From Fibrobacter sp. UWR4 (lineage in GTDB: Bacteria; Fibrobacterota; Fibrobacteria; Fibrobacterales; Fibrobacteraceae): a stretch of 60,468 bases of DNA. A program made the translations under genes and the position numbers. The notes under the pieces are model-generated. The model made no database searches. It saw nothing but the letters and a program-made list of their open reading frames with translations, and had not been told where the DNA came from. The DNA lies in contig NZ_QGDU01000022.1 of NCBI RefSeq assembly GCF_003149045.1, forward strand, positions 1 through 60,468. The letters run 5' to 3'. Every line of letters starts with the position of its first letter. The stretch's first letter is position 1. Positions 7,758 through 16,252 of this stretch are shown piece by piece.

Positions 7758-9764
7758 TCAGTTCGAGGGCATTACTTTATTCTGATTAACCACATATTCC
7801 CAGGCGAAAGCGGCGGCCCGAGCCTTCCTGACGGACTCTTCCGCGATGGCGGGGACGCTTGGGAGCTTGCGGTGAGATGCGAAACCTTCTACGGGACGGG
7901 AAACGTCCCAATCCGGATTCGTCATGGTGCCGAACACCGTCCAGCTGGCTTCATCTTCCATATTGACGTAGAAGGTGTAATCCTTATTGCTCATGGCCAC
8001 GTCATCCATACGGAAGCCGAACACGTTGCGGAATTCCCGAGGCGCCGTAAAGCGATAGGCAGGCGCTGCGGTCTTGACGGAATCGACAGCGGCTGAATCG
8101 ACGGAATCGGCCTTAGGTTCTTCATTCATTACGAGTGGTTCGAGGAGCGGCGCTCCAACAAAATGATTGGAAAGTTCAAGGCCCAAATACTTTAGAACCG
8201 TGGGTCCGATATTTACGTGAGAAACGGGTTCCGTAACCACCTGGGGCCTGATTCCTTCTCCCGCTACAATGAGGGGAACCCAAGTGTAACCATCCTGTGC
8301 GCCGCCGGTAAATTCCGTTACCCCGTGCTGAGCCTTGTTGGCAAAGGCATGGTCGCCAGTAAGCACGATCAAGGTGTTGTTTCCGCGAGGGCTCTTGGAA
8401 ATTTCATCCAGCACAATGCCCAGGGCACTATCCAGGTAAACCATGGTACGGAGGTAAGCCTCTTCAGGATCCTTGGGCGTGGGGCCGTATTCGCTGGGCA
8501 GCGTAAAGGGAACGTGGGTGGAAGTGCTCATCCAGTCAAAGAACAGGGGCTTATCCTTGGGGCGTTCGTTATAGAGATCGCGGAAACGGTCGGCGATAGG
8601 AACGTCGTGCTGATTTTCCGGCTTGTATTCGGAGTAGTCGAACCAGCGTTCAAACCAGGGATTCAGATTGTCAAAGCTGGGCTCCGTTGCCGTAAGCACC
8701 ATGCGATGGTAGCCCGCATCCTTCAGCATGTCCGGAAGGGCACGCATCTGGGTGTTGGGCACATCGGACAGGAAGGTGAATCGGGGGTGGCTCCACAAGC
8801 CGGTAAGGGTCCCCAGGAAACCTTCGATAGAGGGATACCCCACGCTGTGGGCGTTAGGAAAGTAAAGTCCGGATTTCGCCAGCTTGCACAAGTTGGGCAG
8901 ACGCCTGCAGGTTTCAGGAACGCGGATGTCCGCAGTCCAACCGCGGAATGTTTCCACCGTAAAGAAAATCACGTCGGGCCTTTCATCCAGCGGTCGCTTC
9001 CTGAAGGATTCCAGATTCTGGGCGTCCTCGGGAACTTCATGCCAAAACGGGTATTCCCCATTAGGATTTCCGCCCAACGCCACGACGCCTTCGGCGTAAT
9101 CGTCCCGCTTATCCCCGGAGGAAAACTTGTAGGCCAGTTCCTCCCCTACGTGCCATGCGAAGGGGGCTATTCTTTTCCAGCGCATCTTGCTGGGAGCAAA
9201 CCAGTAACGGCTTGTAAGACCAGTGGCCGCAAGCAGTGCCAGGACCACGGCAGAAACAATCGCCTTCCTGGACCTGTCAGGAGAAGAACCCCTGAAAATC
9301 CTTACGTACAGGAAAACAACCGCGACAGAGGTAAGCAGCGCCCAGAAAAAATCCAGCGCGAAACGCCCGAGGCCCCCCACCACAATGCGTCCTACAAGAC
9401 CTAAGTCAGAAGCGGCGTTGGAATACGTATCCAGGAAGCTGAGGGATAAATGCTGACCCATCCAGCGCATGGTTTCGTCATCGCAGCAGCCTGTCCAGAT
9501 ATAGAGGGAACCAAGAACCACAAACAGCACGCCCCAAATCTTACGGAGGCTAGCCTTCTGGATCAGGAGGGCGCCCACAAAGCCTATCAGGGCAAGGGCC
9601 ATGGCAACGCCAAGTTCCGCCACCAAGCTGTGAGGGAAGAAACGGTACCAGCGATCCACAATGGGGCCGCCCGTAGGCAAATCCATAAAGTAAAGGAAAC
9701 TGAGCTGGGCAAGTCTTGCAAGCCACAGCAAAAGTCCATAAACCACCCAGTAGAAACTCTTCAT
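7758..9764 (-). CDS. LTA synthase-like sulfatase-fold membrane enzyme
   Basis: It has about 668 residues. The first about 200 hold five transmembrane segments (for example VVYGLLLWLARLAQLSFLYF and LALIGFVGALLI). A periplasmic alkaline phosphatase/sulfatase-fold domain follows. FFTVETFRGW supplies the catalytic Thr after Glu, STSTHVPF a conserved His, and LTGDHAFANK the metal-binding Asp-His pair. Relatives are phosphoglycerol or phosphoethanolamine transferases (LtaS, OpgB, MdoB). In a Gram-negative, decoration of a periplasmic or surface glycan is more likely than lipoteichoic acid synthesis. The start is the ATG at 9764; a TTG three codons earlier is unlikely. A gap of 105 bases separates it from the next minus-strand gene. 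Confidence 0.85.
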   Translation of the reverse strand: MKSFYWVVYGLLLWLARLAQLSFLYFMDLPTGGPIVDRWYRFFPHSLVAELGVAMALALIGFVGALLIQKASLRKIWGVLFVVLGSLYIWTGCCDDETMRWMGQHLSLSFLDTYSNAASDLGLVGRIVVGGLGRFALDFFWALLTSVAVVFLYVRIFRGSSPDRSRKAIVSAVVLALLAATGLTSRYWFAPSKMRWKRIAPFAWHVGEELAYKFSSGDKRDDYAEGVVALGGNPNGEYPFWHEVPEDAQNLESFRKRPLDERPDVIFFTVETFRGWTADIRVPETCRRLPNLCKLAKSGLYFPNAHSVGYPSIEGFLGTLTGLWSHPRFTFLSDVPNTQMRALPDMLKDAGYHRMVLTATEPSFDNLNPWFERWFDYSEYKPENQHDVPIADRFRDLYNERPKDKPLFFDWMSTSTHVPFTLPSEYGPTPKDPEEAYLRTMVYLDSALGIVLDEISKSPRGNNTLIVLTGDHAFANKAQHGVTEFTGGAQDGYTWVPLIVAGEGIRPQVVTEPVSHVNIGPTVLKYLGLELSNHFVGAPLLEPLVMNEEPKADSVDSAAVDSVKTAAPAYRFTAPREFRNVFGFRMDDVAMSNKDYTFYVNMEDEASWTVFGTMTNPDWDVSRPVEGFASHRKLPSVPAIAEESVRKARAAAFAWEYVVNQNKVMPSN

Positions 9765-9796
9765 GAAAAGCAAATTTAGCTTTTATGGATAAAAAA

Positions 9797-9824
9797 ATCC
9801 GGAATCCTAGGGAGGACTCCGGAT
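9797..9824 (-). terminator. Rho-independent terminator after the small coiled-coil membrane protein gene
   Basis: Read on the minus strand, an 11-bp stem (ATCCGGAGTCC with its complement, one G-T pair) is followed by seven T residues. It lies 30 bases downstream of the gene ending at 9854. Confidence 0.75.
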
Positions 9825-9853
9825 AAAAGCGCGATTTTTAAGGATAAGTTGAA

Positions 9854-10165
9854 TTAGCCCTGGAGCTTACGTTCCTGTGCAGCGCACAGATCCTTCAGCT
9901 TTGCAATTTCTGCATCCTGTGCGGAAACCTTGGCGTTCAGTTCTTCGCAGCGTGCGGCGTAAGTCTGTTCGGATTCAATGCGTTCACCAAGCTGCTTGCT
10001 GAAGCAGTCCACGGAGCTACGGAGGGAATCAATGGTTGCGTTTGCCTGGGCAAGATTTTCGTCGGCGTTAGCTGCCTTGCAACGGCTGCTGCAGACCTTC
10101 TTGCAGATCAGGGCGGAAGCGACTGCACCCACTGCCATACCAACTACAAAATTGGAAATCTTCAT
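9854..10165 (-). CDS. Small YtxH-like membrane protein with coiled coil
   Basis: This 103-residue protein starts MKISNFVVGMAVGAVASALI, a single glycine/alanine-rich membrane segment. A Cys/Lys patch (CKKVCSSRCK) follows, then a long heptad-patterned helix (about residues 35-103, with AQANATIDSLRSSVDCFSKQ and ELNAKVSAQDAEIAKLKD). The layout fits YtxH-like proteins of unknown function. A strong AAAGGAG site precedes the ATG. The first 25 residues nearly match those of the neighbour at 10183-10353, so the two are paralogues. They probably form one transcript, because only 17 bases separate them. Confidence 0.75.
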   Translation of the reverse strand: MKISNFVVGMAVGAVASALICKKVCSSRCKAANADENLAQANATIDSLRSSVDCFSKQLGERIESEQTYAARCEELNAKVSAQDAEIAKLKDLCAAQERKLQG

Positions 10166-10182
10166 AGATGCTCCTTTAAAAA

Positions 10183-10353
10183 TTAGATGTTTTCAGGAAC
10201 GGATTCGTCTTCGGAAGACTTTTCTTCGGAGGATTCGTCCTGGGAATCAATGTCGCAATCATCGTCGCAGTCGCATTCATTCAGCTTCTTGGAAACAAAC
10301 AAAGCAGCAACAGCGCCAACAGCCAAACCGGTGATAAAACTAGACAATTTCAT
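10183..10353 (-). CDS. Small YtxH-like membrane protein with acidic tail
   Basis: This 56-residue protein begins MKLSSFITGLAVGAVAALFV, parallel to its neighbour's MKISNFVVGMAVGAVASALI. It ends in a very acidic tail (DCDDDCDIDSQDESSEEKSS) in place of the neighbour's coiled coil. I chose the ATG at 10353 because GAGGAG stands just upstream. The frame stays open further up (to 10416), but that extension reads as noise and lacks a ribosome site. Cys residues alternate with Asp near positions 28-34, which could bind metal, though that is speculation. Function unknown. Confidence 0.7.
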   Translation of the reverse strand: MKLSSFITGLAVGAVAALFVSKKLNECDCDDDCDIDSQDESSEEKSSEDESVPENI

Positions 10354-10660
10354 GGAAAACTCCTCTAAAATGAAACATTTCCCGTATAATATCACAATAA
10401 AAGTCCCAAAAGTCAAGCAAAAATATGGGAAACGTCCCTAAAAGTGCCTTTTTTCAAGGAAACTAGTGCAAATTTTCACAAAACACAAAATTCATACTAC
10501 GATTCAGGCTATTTTCAGCACGAATGAGACCCAATGCTAGTACGAATCGACATATTTCATTTTTTCCGTACTACAAGTACCCCATAAAAAGCCAAAAACA
10601 TAGTACAAATACACCATTTCTCGAACATTCGTACCAGAAAACCCCCAAAAAACCCCTCCC
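10354..10660. other. AT-rich intergenic region with recurring GTAC-centred motifs
   Basis: No gene is seen here. The stretch from 10495 to 10635 repeats short related words: TACTACGATTC (10495), CAGCACGAATG (10516), TAGTACGAATC (10538), CCGTACTAC (10566), AAGTACCCC (10575), TAGTACAAAT (10601) and TTCGTACCAG (10628). Several are about 21-28 bases apart. They may be protein-binding sites or remnants of a decayed tandem repeat; I cannot tell which. Confidence 0.35.
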
Positions 10661-10731
10661 CCTTGCAGTTCAAACGCCACCCTAGCCGATTACGAAACTT
10701 CCAGACGAAGTATTCTGCAGGCTAGCATGGG

Positions 10732-10839
10732 GGACTGGTGCGTAGGGCGAGAGTCGCGGCAAAGTTCACTTTGCCATGACCGAGCCCAGCATCCTGGCGC
10801 TTGCGCCGTCCAGAGGAGAACTGAGGCAACATCCCCATA
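10732..10839. repeat. Long repeat module, copy 1
   Basis: This module of about 108 bases starts GGACTGGTGCGTAGGGCGAG. It contains the perfect hairpin GGCAAAG-TTCA-CTTTGCC and a second one around GGCGC-TT-GCGCC. It differs from copy 2 (11009-11118) at only about four positions. Confidence 0.8.
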
Positions 10840-11008
10840 AACCACTTGCAAGGGGGAAGTCCTGACGTATCGCTAGCCGACACGTTCTCTTCTAACGAAA
10901 TCATCCACAGGCTAGCTGGGGCGGGAGTCCTAAATGCAAACCTGAAATGAACATCCCGAGCAACCAAGTGGCGGAGTCCTTACCCGCATACGTAGCCACT
11001 TGCAAGGA

Positions 11009-11118
11009 GGACTGGTGCGTAGGGCGAGAGTCGCGGCAAAGTTCACTTTGCCATGACCGAGCCCAGCATCCTGACGCTTGCGCCGTCCAGAGGGGGAACT
11101 GAGGCAACATCCCGATAA
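11009..11118. repeat. Long repeat module, copy 2
   Basis: This is the second copy of the module at 10732-10839, in the same orientation. Differences by eye are one substitution inside the second hairpin (GGCGC to GACGC, which weakens the pair), a one-base length change in the AGAGGGGGAAC word and one substitution near the end. Confidence 0.8.
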
Positions 11119-11307
11119 ATCTCTAGCCGAGAACGTTCCAATCGGGATGAATACACCAGCAGGCTAGCATGGGGGAGTCCAGAGATGGACCTGAGTTCTT
11201 CCCCTTGCTACACCCTAGCCGAACACGAAACTTCCAGACGGAGTATTCAGCAGGCTAGCATGGGGGAGTCCAGAGGGGGAACAGAGTTCCCCCTCTGCAT
11301 CTTTAAC

Positions 11308-11340
11308 AAAAAACCCCAGATCTTTCGATCTGGGGCTTTT
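11308..11340 (-). terminator. Terminator of tRNA-Ser
   Basis: A perfect 9-bp stem, CCCCAGATC with loop GAAA on the minus strand, is followed by six T residues. It begins four bases beyond the tRNA 3' end. Confidence 0.85.
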
Positions 11341-11343
11341 CAG

Positions 11344-11432
11344 CGGGAAGAGCGAGATTCGAACTCGCGATAGGATTAAGTCCTATACGTCCTTAGCAGG
11401 GACGCGCCTTCGGCCAGCTCGGCCATCTTCCC
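11344..11432 (-). tRNA. tRNA-Ser (anticodon GCU)
   Basis: The minus strand gives an 89-base serine-type tRNA. The acceptor stem GGGAAGA pairs with TCTTCCC. The anticodon loop CTGCTAA sits in the GTCC/GGAC stem and carries anticodon GCU. A long variable arm characteristic of tRNA-Ser (GTATAGGACTTAATCCTAT) is present, as is the T loop GTTCGAATC. CCA is not encoded. It reads AGC and AGU codons. Confidence 0.95.
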
Positions 11433-11447
11433 ATCTTTGGGGCTCTA

Positions 11448-11476
11448 ATTTTAGATATTTATCTTGATTTTTTCAA
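11448..11476 (-). promoter_or_regulatory. Promoter of tRNA-Ser
   Basis: On the minus strand, TTGAAA (11476-11471), 17 bases, then TAAAAT (11453-11448). The -10 box lies 15 bases before the tRNA 5' end. Confidence 0.65.
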
Positions 11477-11527
11477 GGGGTAATCCGAAAATACCTAAAT
11501 TTTACCATATATATACGGATATTTCCC

Positions 11528-14500
11528 ATGGCCGACCATAAAAAGAAGAAAAAAGTGGCTGCAAAGACCAAGTTCTTCAGCTTTGCCACCCTCAGAAAGT
11601 TTTTCAAGATCATTGCCGCATTCGCCCTGGTAGGGCTGATTTGCTGTATCCCAGCCTATATCGTGGTATTCAAGATTCTGCCCGCCCAGGATCCTGACAA
11701 CCAGTTCAATCGCGAGACCATCATGCAGGTGCTCTCCGGCGAAACCCGAGTTTTCTATAACGACGGAGACTCCCTCCTGGGTGCCTTCTTCGATGCGAAC
11801 CACCGCCTGTACCTGCCCTATGGCGACATCCCCTCCGGTGTGGTAAATGCGTTGATCGCCGCCGAAGACGCCAACTACTGGAGTCATGTGGGCTTCGACT
11901 TCTCCGGCTTTACCCGCGCCATGGTCAGCAACCTTAAAAACGGCAAGATGCGTCAAGGCGGTTCTACCCTGACTCAGCAGACCGTGAAGAATATTTTCGG
12001 ACGTGAAGAACGTTCCATCAAGGAAAAGTGGAAGGAACTCATCAATGCCTTGCGCATGGAGACCCACTTCTCCAAGGAAGAAATTCTGGAATTCTATCTG
12101 AACCAGTTCCATGTCTCCGGTACGGGTAAGGGTGTGGCCATCGCCGCCCAGTACTTCTTCGACAAGGATCTGTTCAACCAGAAGGATCCCAAGAACAAGT
12201 TGACTCTTGGGGAATGCGCCTTTATTGCAGGCTCCGTGAAAGGTCCTTTCAACTACGATCCCTTCATCCAGAAAAATGAAGAACGTAGACAGCGCGCTTT
12301 AAAGCGTGGCCAGGAACGTCTGCGCTATGTGCTGGGACGAATGGTGGAACAGAAGTACATCTCCCAGGAAGAAATGGATCACGAACTGAGCAAGCCCCTG
12401 GAATTCAAGCACGGCGACTTCCGCTTTACCATGAGCACCATCCTGGAACGCGTGGAAGAACGGCTGAACAGTGATTACTTTACCGAATTTTTCAAGAGCA
12501 AGGATATCGATGACTGGCACAAGGCCCAGCTCACCATCGTAACCACCGTGGACCAGAAGGCCCAGGACGCAGCCAAGCGCGCCCTGCAGGCAAACATCAG
12601 CAACCTGCAGCTCCAGCTGGGTGGCTACGTGTTCCCCAAGGCCCAGTACATGACCAAGGCCAGCAAGGCTCGCAAGGGCGATTACCTCTACGGTGCCGTG
12701 GAAAAGATTACGACCAACGCCAAGGGAAAGATCAGCTCCATCACCGTCAGCTTCGGACAGCTGAAGGGCGAAATCAACGAGGCCGCGCTGAAGAGTTTCA
12801 GCACCCAGACAGGTAGCGATGCGGACAAGGTTTTTGCAGGAAACATTTCCACCGGTACCGTTATCCTGGTAAGCATCCTGGATGAAAAGCCGGTCAACGG
12901 AGCTGTGCCCTGTAAGATTGAAACGGAGCCTGTGCTCCAGGGCGGCCTCCTGGCCATCAAGGACGGCCAGGTCATTGCAAGCCAGGGCGGTTTCCATAAC
13001 ACCGGTTACGACCGTAGCTTCAAGGCTCTCCGTCAGTTGGGTTCCAGCTGGAAGCCTCTGCTCTACGCCCTGGCCCTTAAGTACAACTGGAACTATCAGG
13101 ACGTCCTGGAAAATGACTTCAATGTATTCCAGTTCACCAACCAGTTCTACTATCCCCGTCCGGACCACAAGAACAAGGGCGACGTCGTCAGCATCGCGTG
13201 GGCGGCCACCCGCTCCGAAAACATCGCCAGCATCTGGCTACTGGAACATTTGCTGGACAAGATTTCTCCAGAAGAATTCCTGGCTGTGGCAGAAGAGAAC
13301 GGTTACGCCCAGAAACCGGATGAAGACCAGAAGGCATTCTTCATTCGACTCCGCGACAAGTTCGGCCTGACCATGAACGACAACGTCCGTCAGGAAATTG
13401 AATTCTCCAAGGCCAAGGAAAAGCTGGTTGACCAGTACAAGTCTGAAGGCAAGGATGAAGCCGCACGTACGCTCCAGAACCTCCGTTTCGGAACTTATAA
13501 CGACCTGGCCCTGAAGCAGGCAAAGAAGGATCCTGAAAGGACTCGTTACATCAACCACAACTTCAAGCGTTACAGTGAAATTCTCCGTGCCCGCGAAATC
13601 AAGGAACTGGACCCGGATGTAGCGGACACCCTGCAGCCCATCAATTCCGTAATCTTGTTCAACAACTTCACTCTGGCAGACTTCAAGCGTCTGAGCATTA
13701 CCATGGAGCAGGTGGACAAGGAAAAGAATTATCTGGACCCGGACAACATTCGCTACTGGCCAGACTACAGACGCTCTCTCGCAATGGCTGAGTTCGCACG
13801 TTTTGCAAAGGAAATCGGCATCCAGCAAAAACTGCAGAAAGTGTTCAGCATGCCTCTGGGCGTAAACGACATTCCGCTGTCCGATATTACCACCGCCTAC
13901 CAGACTATCCTTACCGGAAAGATTTACAAGTGCAAGAGCGGTGGGGACGTCTGGACCGAGCCCTGCCTGATCAAGGAAATCAAGGACCGCAACGGCAACG
14001 TACTCTTCACCGACGAAGTTGAAAGCAAGATTGTCCTGGATGAAAATGTTACCACCCAGATGGCCGCCATGCTTCATTCCGTATTCGTGAACGGTACCGC
14101 ACGCAGCCAGTACAATAGCATCGTGGTGACCGCTCCGGACAATGGCACCACCTGGCGTTATCCTGCCCTGGGAAAGACTGGTACCACCAACGATTACAAG
14201 AACGTGGCCTTCCTAGGCGCCATCCCCACTTACAACAAGGACTTGGGCGGCGCCACTACGGAATCCGTCGTCGCAATCGGTAGCTATGTGGGCTTCGACA
14301 ACAACAAGCCTATGAAGGTGGGACGCACCCGCATTTCCGGCGCTTACGGCGGTCTCCCCCAGTGGGCTGCATTCGCCACCGAAGAAATCAAGGTACTGGA
14401 CGCCCCCTATCAAGTGGACTTCCTGGATCTTCCGTCCCAGCTGGCAAAGGAAGTCCCGCTGATTCTGAAAAAGCAGCGCGGCGAACTGATGGTGGACCCC

Positions 14501-14926
14501 ATGACAGGCATTGCAATCGCTGACGCAAACAGCGCAGAAAGACGCCCCATGCCCTGGCTGGATGTACCCGGATTTATTCCTCCCCAGGTTCACGAATTTG
14601 CCGCAGAAAGCGCTGCAGAAATCGGCATCATGACCAGCATGGAAATGATGGCCCCGGCAGCACCTGAACCGGTCGCCGCACCTGCAGCTGAAGAAGTCGC
14701 TCCCGCTACAGAACAGCAGCCCGCAACGGAAGCAGGCGTTCCTGCAAATGACGCCACAGCACCTGCAGCGTCCGCTACCCAGCCTGCTGAAGCAGCGCCC
14801 GTCGCAGCACAGCCTGCACCTGCCGCTCCGGCGCCTGCACCGAAGAAGGTCTCCAGCGATGACGAATGGGATCTGCCTGCGGACTTTGACGGCAAGAAGA
14901 TGTTCGTTCCCATCGAAGCGGAATAA
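11528..14926 (+). CDS. Class A penicillin-binding protein (bifunctional transglycosylase/transpeptidase)
   Basis: This 1132-residue peptidoglycan polymerase and cross-linker has one membrane anchor near residues 24-50 (FFKIIAAFALVGLICCIPAY). The GT51 transglycosylase domain contains AAEDANYWSHVGFDFSG (catalytic Glu, about residue 113), RQGGSTLTQQTVKN and EILEFYLNQ. The transpeptidase domain has the active-site serine in GSSWKPL (SxxK, about 505), SEN as the likely second motif (about 560) and KTGTTNDYKN (about 883). The inserts between motifs are long and the C-terminus (about 1035-1110) is Ala/Pro-rich, probably a flexible periplasmic tail. It is longer than most PBP1A proteins (about 850 residues). 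A lipoprotein gene follows after 36 bases and may be co-transcribed. Confidence 0.92.
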   Translation: MADHKKKKKVAAKTKFFSFATLRKFFKIIAAFALVGLICCIPAYIVVFKILPAQDPDNQFNRETIMQVLSGETRVFYNDGDSLLGAFFDANHRLYLPYGDIPSGVVNALIAAEDANYWSHVGFDFSGFTRAMVSNLKNGKMRQGGSTLTQQTVKNIFGREERSIKEKWKELINALRMETHFSKEEILEFYLNQFHVSGTGKGVAIAAQYFFDKDLFNQKDPKNKLTLGECAFIAGSVKGPFNYDPFIQKNEERRQRALKRGQERLRYVLGRMVEQKYISQEEMDHELSKPLEFKHGDFRFTMSTILERVEERLNSDYFTEFFKSKDIDDWHKAQLTIVTTVDQKAQDAAKRALQANISNLQLQLGGYVFPKAQYMTKASKARKGDYLYGAVEKITTNAKGKISSITVSFGQLKGEINEAALKSFSTQTGSDADKVFAGNISTGTVILVSILDEKPVNGAVPCKIETEPVLQGGLLAIKDGQVIASQGGFHNTGYDRSFKALRQLGSSWKPLLYALALKYNWNYQDVLENDFNVFQFTNQFYYPRPDHKNKGDVVSIAWAATRSENIASIWLLEHLLDKISPEEFLAVAEENGYAQKPDEDQKAFFIRLRDKFGLTMNDNVRQEIEFSKAKEKLVDQYKSEGKDEAARTLQNLRFGTYNDLALKQAKKDPERTRYINHNFKRYSEILRAREIKELDPDVADTLQPINSVILFNNFTLADFKRLSITMEQVDKEKNYLDPDNIRYWPDYRRSLAMAEFARFAKEIGIQQKLQKVFSMPLGVNDIPLSDITTAYQTILTGKIYKCKSGGDVWTEPCLIKEIKDRNGNVLFTDEVESKIVLDENVTTQMAAMLHSVFVNGTARSQYNSIVVTAPDNGTTWRYPALGKTGTTNDYKNVAFLGAIPTYNKDLGGATTESVVAIGSYVGFDNNKPMKVGRTRISGAYGGLPQWAAFATEEIKVLDAPYQVDFLDLPSQLAKEVPLILKKQRGELMVDPMTGIAIADANSAERRPMPWLDVPGFIPPQVHEFAAESAAEIGIMTSMEMMAPAAPEPVAAPAAEEVAPATEQQPATEAGVPANDATAPAASATQPAEAAPVAAQPAPAAPAPAPKKVSSDDEWDLPADFDGKKMFVPIEAE

Positions 14927-14962
14927 AGTTTGAAGTTAAACGGATTAGGAAACGTTAAACCG

Positions 14963-16252
14963 ATGAACAAGATTGCAAAGAACGTGAAGAAATTTCAGGG
15001 CGCAGCAGCCCTCGCTGCGGCCACCCTGCTTAGCGCTTGCGCCGGCGGCACACCCGCTGTAAGTACCGAAGTTCCAGCACAGAACTATCCCGAGAATAAC
15101 CGGACGGAAATTTCCGAAGGGACAAGCAACCCGCAGGAAATTCCCGTAGCACAGCAGAACGCCCCCGAGGCAAGCCAGGTTGCCGCTCCCGCTACAAAGC
15201 CTGCGGAAAACCAGCAGGCTACTTCCAGGAAGGAAGTTGCACAGCCGGAAACCCAACCCGTTGCAAAGACCGTCGAGACAGTTCCTTGCGAATCCAGGAA
15301 TAACGAGCAGGCCGCACCCGCGGCACTAGAAGAACAGACTGCCCCGCCGGATCCTTATCAGGCCTTCCCCGCCCTTGCAAACCAGATTTTCCTTCACGCA
15401 GATACCTTGTACAAGCAAGGTAAGGTGGATGATGCCGTCGCCTACCTGCAGCGTTTCCGCATTATCAAGCCCTTGTGGAACCAGTGGGAAATGACCGCCG
15501 ATTCCCTGCTCCAGGAATTTGGAAAGACCAACGCGGAACTGGCCAAGCAGTTCGAGCCGCTGGTCATGCAGATCATCAACATGAACCGCGTGCAGACCGC
15601 CTACAGCATGGTGGCGGAAACGGCCGACAGCCTGATTTCCCTGGCACCCGGCGATTCCCTGGTGCAGTTCGCCAAGGACCAGAAACGTGTCGCCTACGAG
15701 AACACCCTGAAGCGTGCCCAGAAGGAAATGACAACCATCAAGACGATGGCCGAACAGCGCGCCCAGTTTGCAGAAGCGGAACAACGCGCTCTCGATTTCC
15801 AGCTGCGTCATCGCGATTTCGAGGAACAGCTGAAGATCCAGGCCATGATCGACTACATCAGGAGTCTTGCGCAGGCAACCGATTCCGAGGCGGCCAAGTA
15901 CTGGGAAAAGAACGATCCAGCCGAAGCCATGAAGAAGGCAGACGAACTGATCGCCGCCAAGAAGTACGACCAGGCAAAGGAACTTCTGAACAAGCTGAAG
16001 GCAAGCAACCTCCGCAAGGAAGCCATGGACAAGTACATCGTCCTGGCCGACGCCTACTGTAACGCCCAGCGTAAGGAAACGTCCCAGCTGTTCGCCAAGG
16101 CCCAGAAGCAAAAGGATGCCGCTAAAAAGAAGGACCTGATGAAGTCCGCCATCGCCCCGCTGGACAAGTGCCTGGGTGAATATCCCGAAAGCACCTTGAA
16201 CCAGAAGGTTCTGGACAACAAGAACTTCCTGGAAAAGGAAATGGCAAAATGA
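14963..16252 (+). CDS. Lipoprotein with TPR-like helical repeats
   Basis: This protein of about 429 residues carries the lipobox LLSAC with Cys26, so it should be lipidated and held at a membrane. Residues 27-130 are low-complexity (Ala/Pro/Gln/Glu), a likely linker. The remainder is helical: HADTLYKQGKVDDAVAYLQR and AMKKADELIAAKKYDQAKEL resemble tetratricopeptide helices, and the middle (about 240-310) has coiled-coil character. The ATG at 14963 gives a normal signal peptide and has AGGA upstream; a TTG at 14930 does not. It sits between a penicillin-binding protein and a permease, so a role in envelope assembly is possible but not shown. Its stop overlaps the next start (ATGA). Confidence 0.78.
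   Translation: MNKIAKNVKKFQGAAALAAATLLSACAGGTPAVSTEVPAQNYPENNRTEISEGTSNPQEIPVAQQNAPEASQVAAPATKPAENQQATSRKEVAQPETQPVAKTVETVPCESRNNEQAAPAALEEQTAPPDPYQAFPALANQIFLHADTLYKQGKVDDAVAYLQRFRIIKPLWNQWEMTADSLLQEFGKTNAELAKQFEPLVMQIINMNRVQTAYSMVAETADSLISLAPGDSLVQFAKDQKRVAYENTLKRAQKEMTTIKTMAEQRAQFAEAEQRALDFQLRHRDFEEQLKIQAMIDYIRSLAQATDSEAAKYWEKNDPAEAMKKADELIAAKKYDQAKELLNKLKASNLRKEAMDKYIVLADAYCNAQRKETSQLFAKAQKQKDAAKKKDLMKSAIAPLDKCLGEYPESTLNQKVLDNKNFLEKEMAK

Larger units (their letters stand above)
10681..11296. repeat. Modular array of structured repeats beside tRNA-Ser
   Basis: At least four copies of a 44-45-base hairpin unit lie at 10682-10725, 10872-10916, 11123-11167 and 11215-11258. Each begins CTAGCCGA and ends CAGGCTAG, so the ends pair. 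The middles differ, yet each still folds: ACTTC-CAGAC-GAAGT, CGTT-CTCTTCT-AACG, CGTTCC-AATC-GGGATG and ACTTCC-AGAC-GGAGT. Each is followed by a G-rich word ending in AGTCC or ACT. A longer module is present twice (10732-10839, 11009-11118), CCACTTGCAAGG twice (10843, 10997), and an 11-bp perfect hairpin closes the array (11272-11296). No convincing ORF spans it. The array lies past the terminator of tRNA-Ser, on the tRNA's 3' side. Confidence 0.75.

Noticed and set aside
10722-11110. Open frames inside the repeat array
   Set aside because: They run through hairpins and duplicated non-coding modules, have no ribosome sites and their products match nothing recognisable.
10681-11296. Possible CRISPR array in the repeat region
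   Set aside because: Unit spacing is irregular, repeats have internal structure and variable middles, spacers are not uniform and no cas genes are near.
11344-11432. tRNA-Ser as an attachment site of an integrated element
   Set aside because: No duplicate of the tRNA 3' end and no integrase gene are visible in the window, so the position of the repeat array alone does not prove integration.
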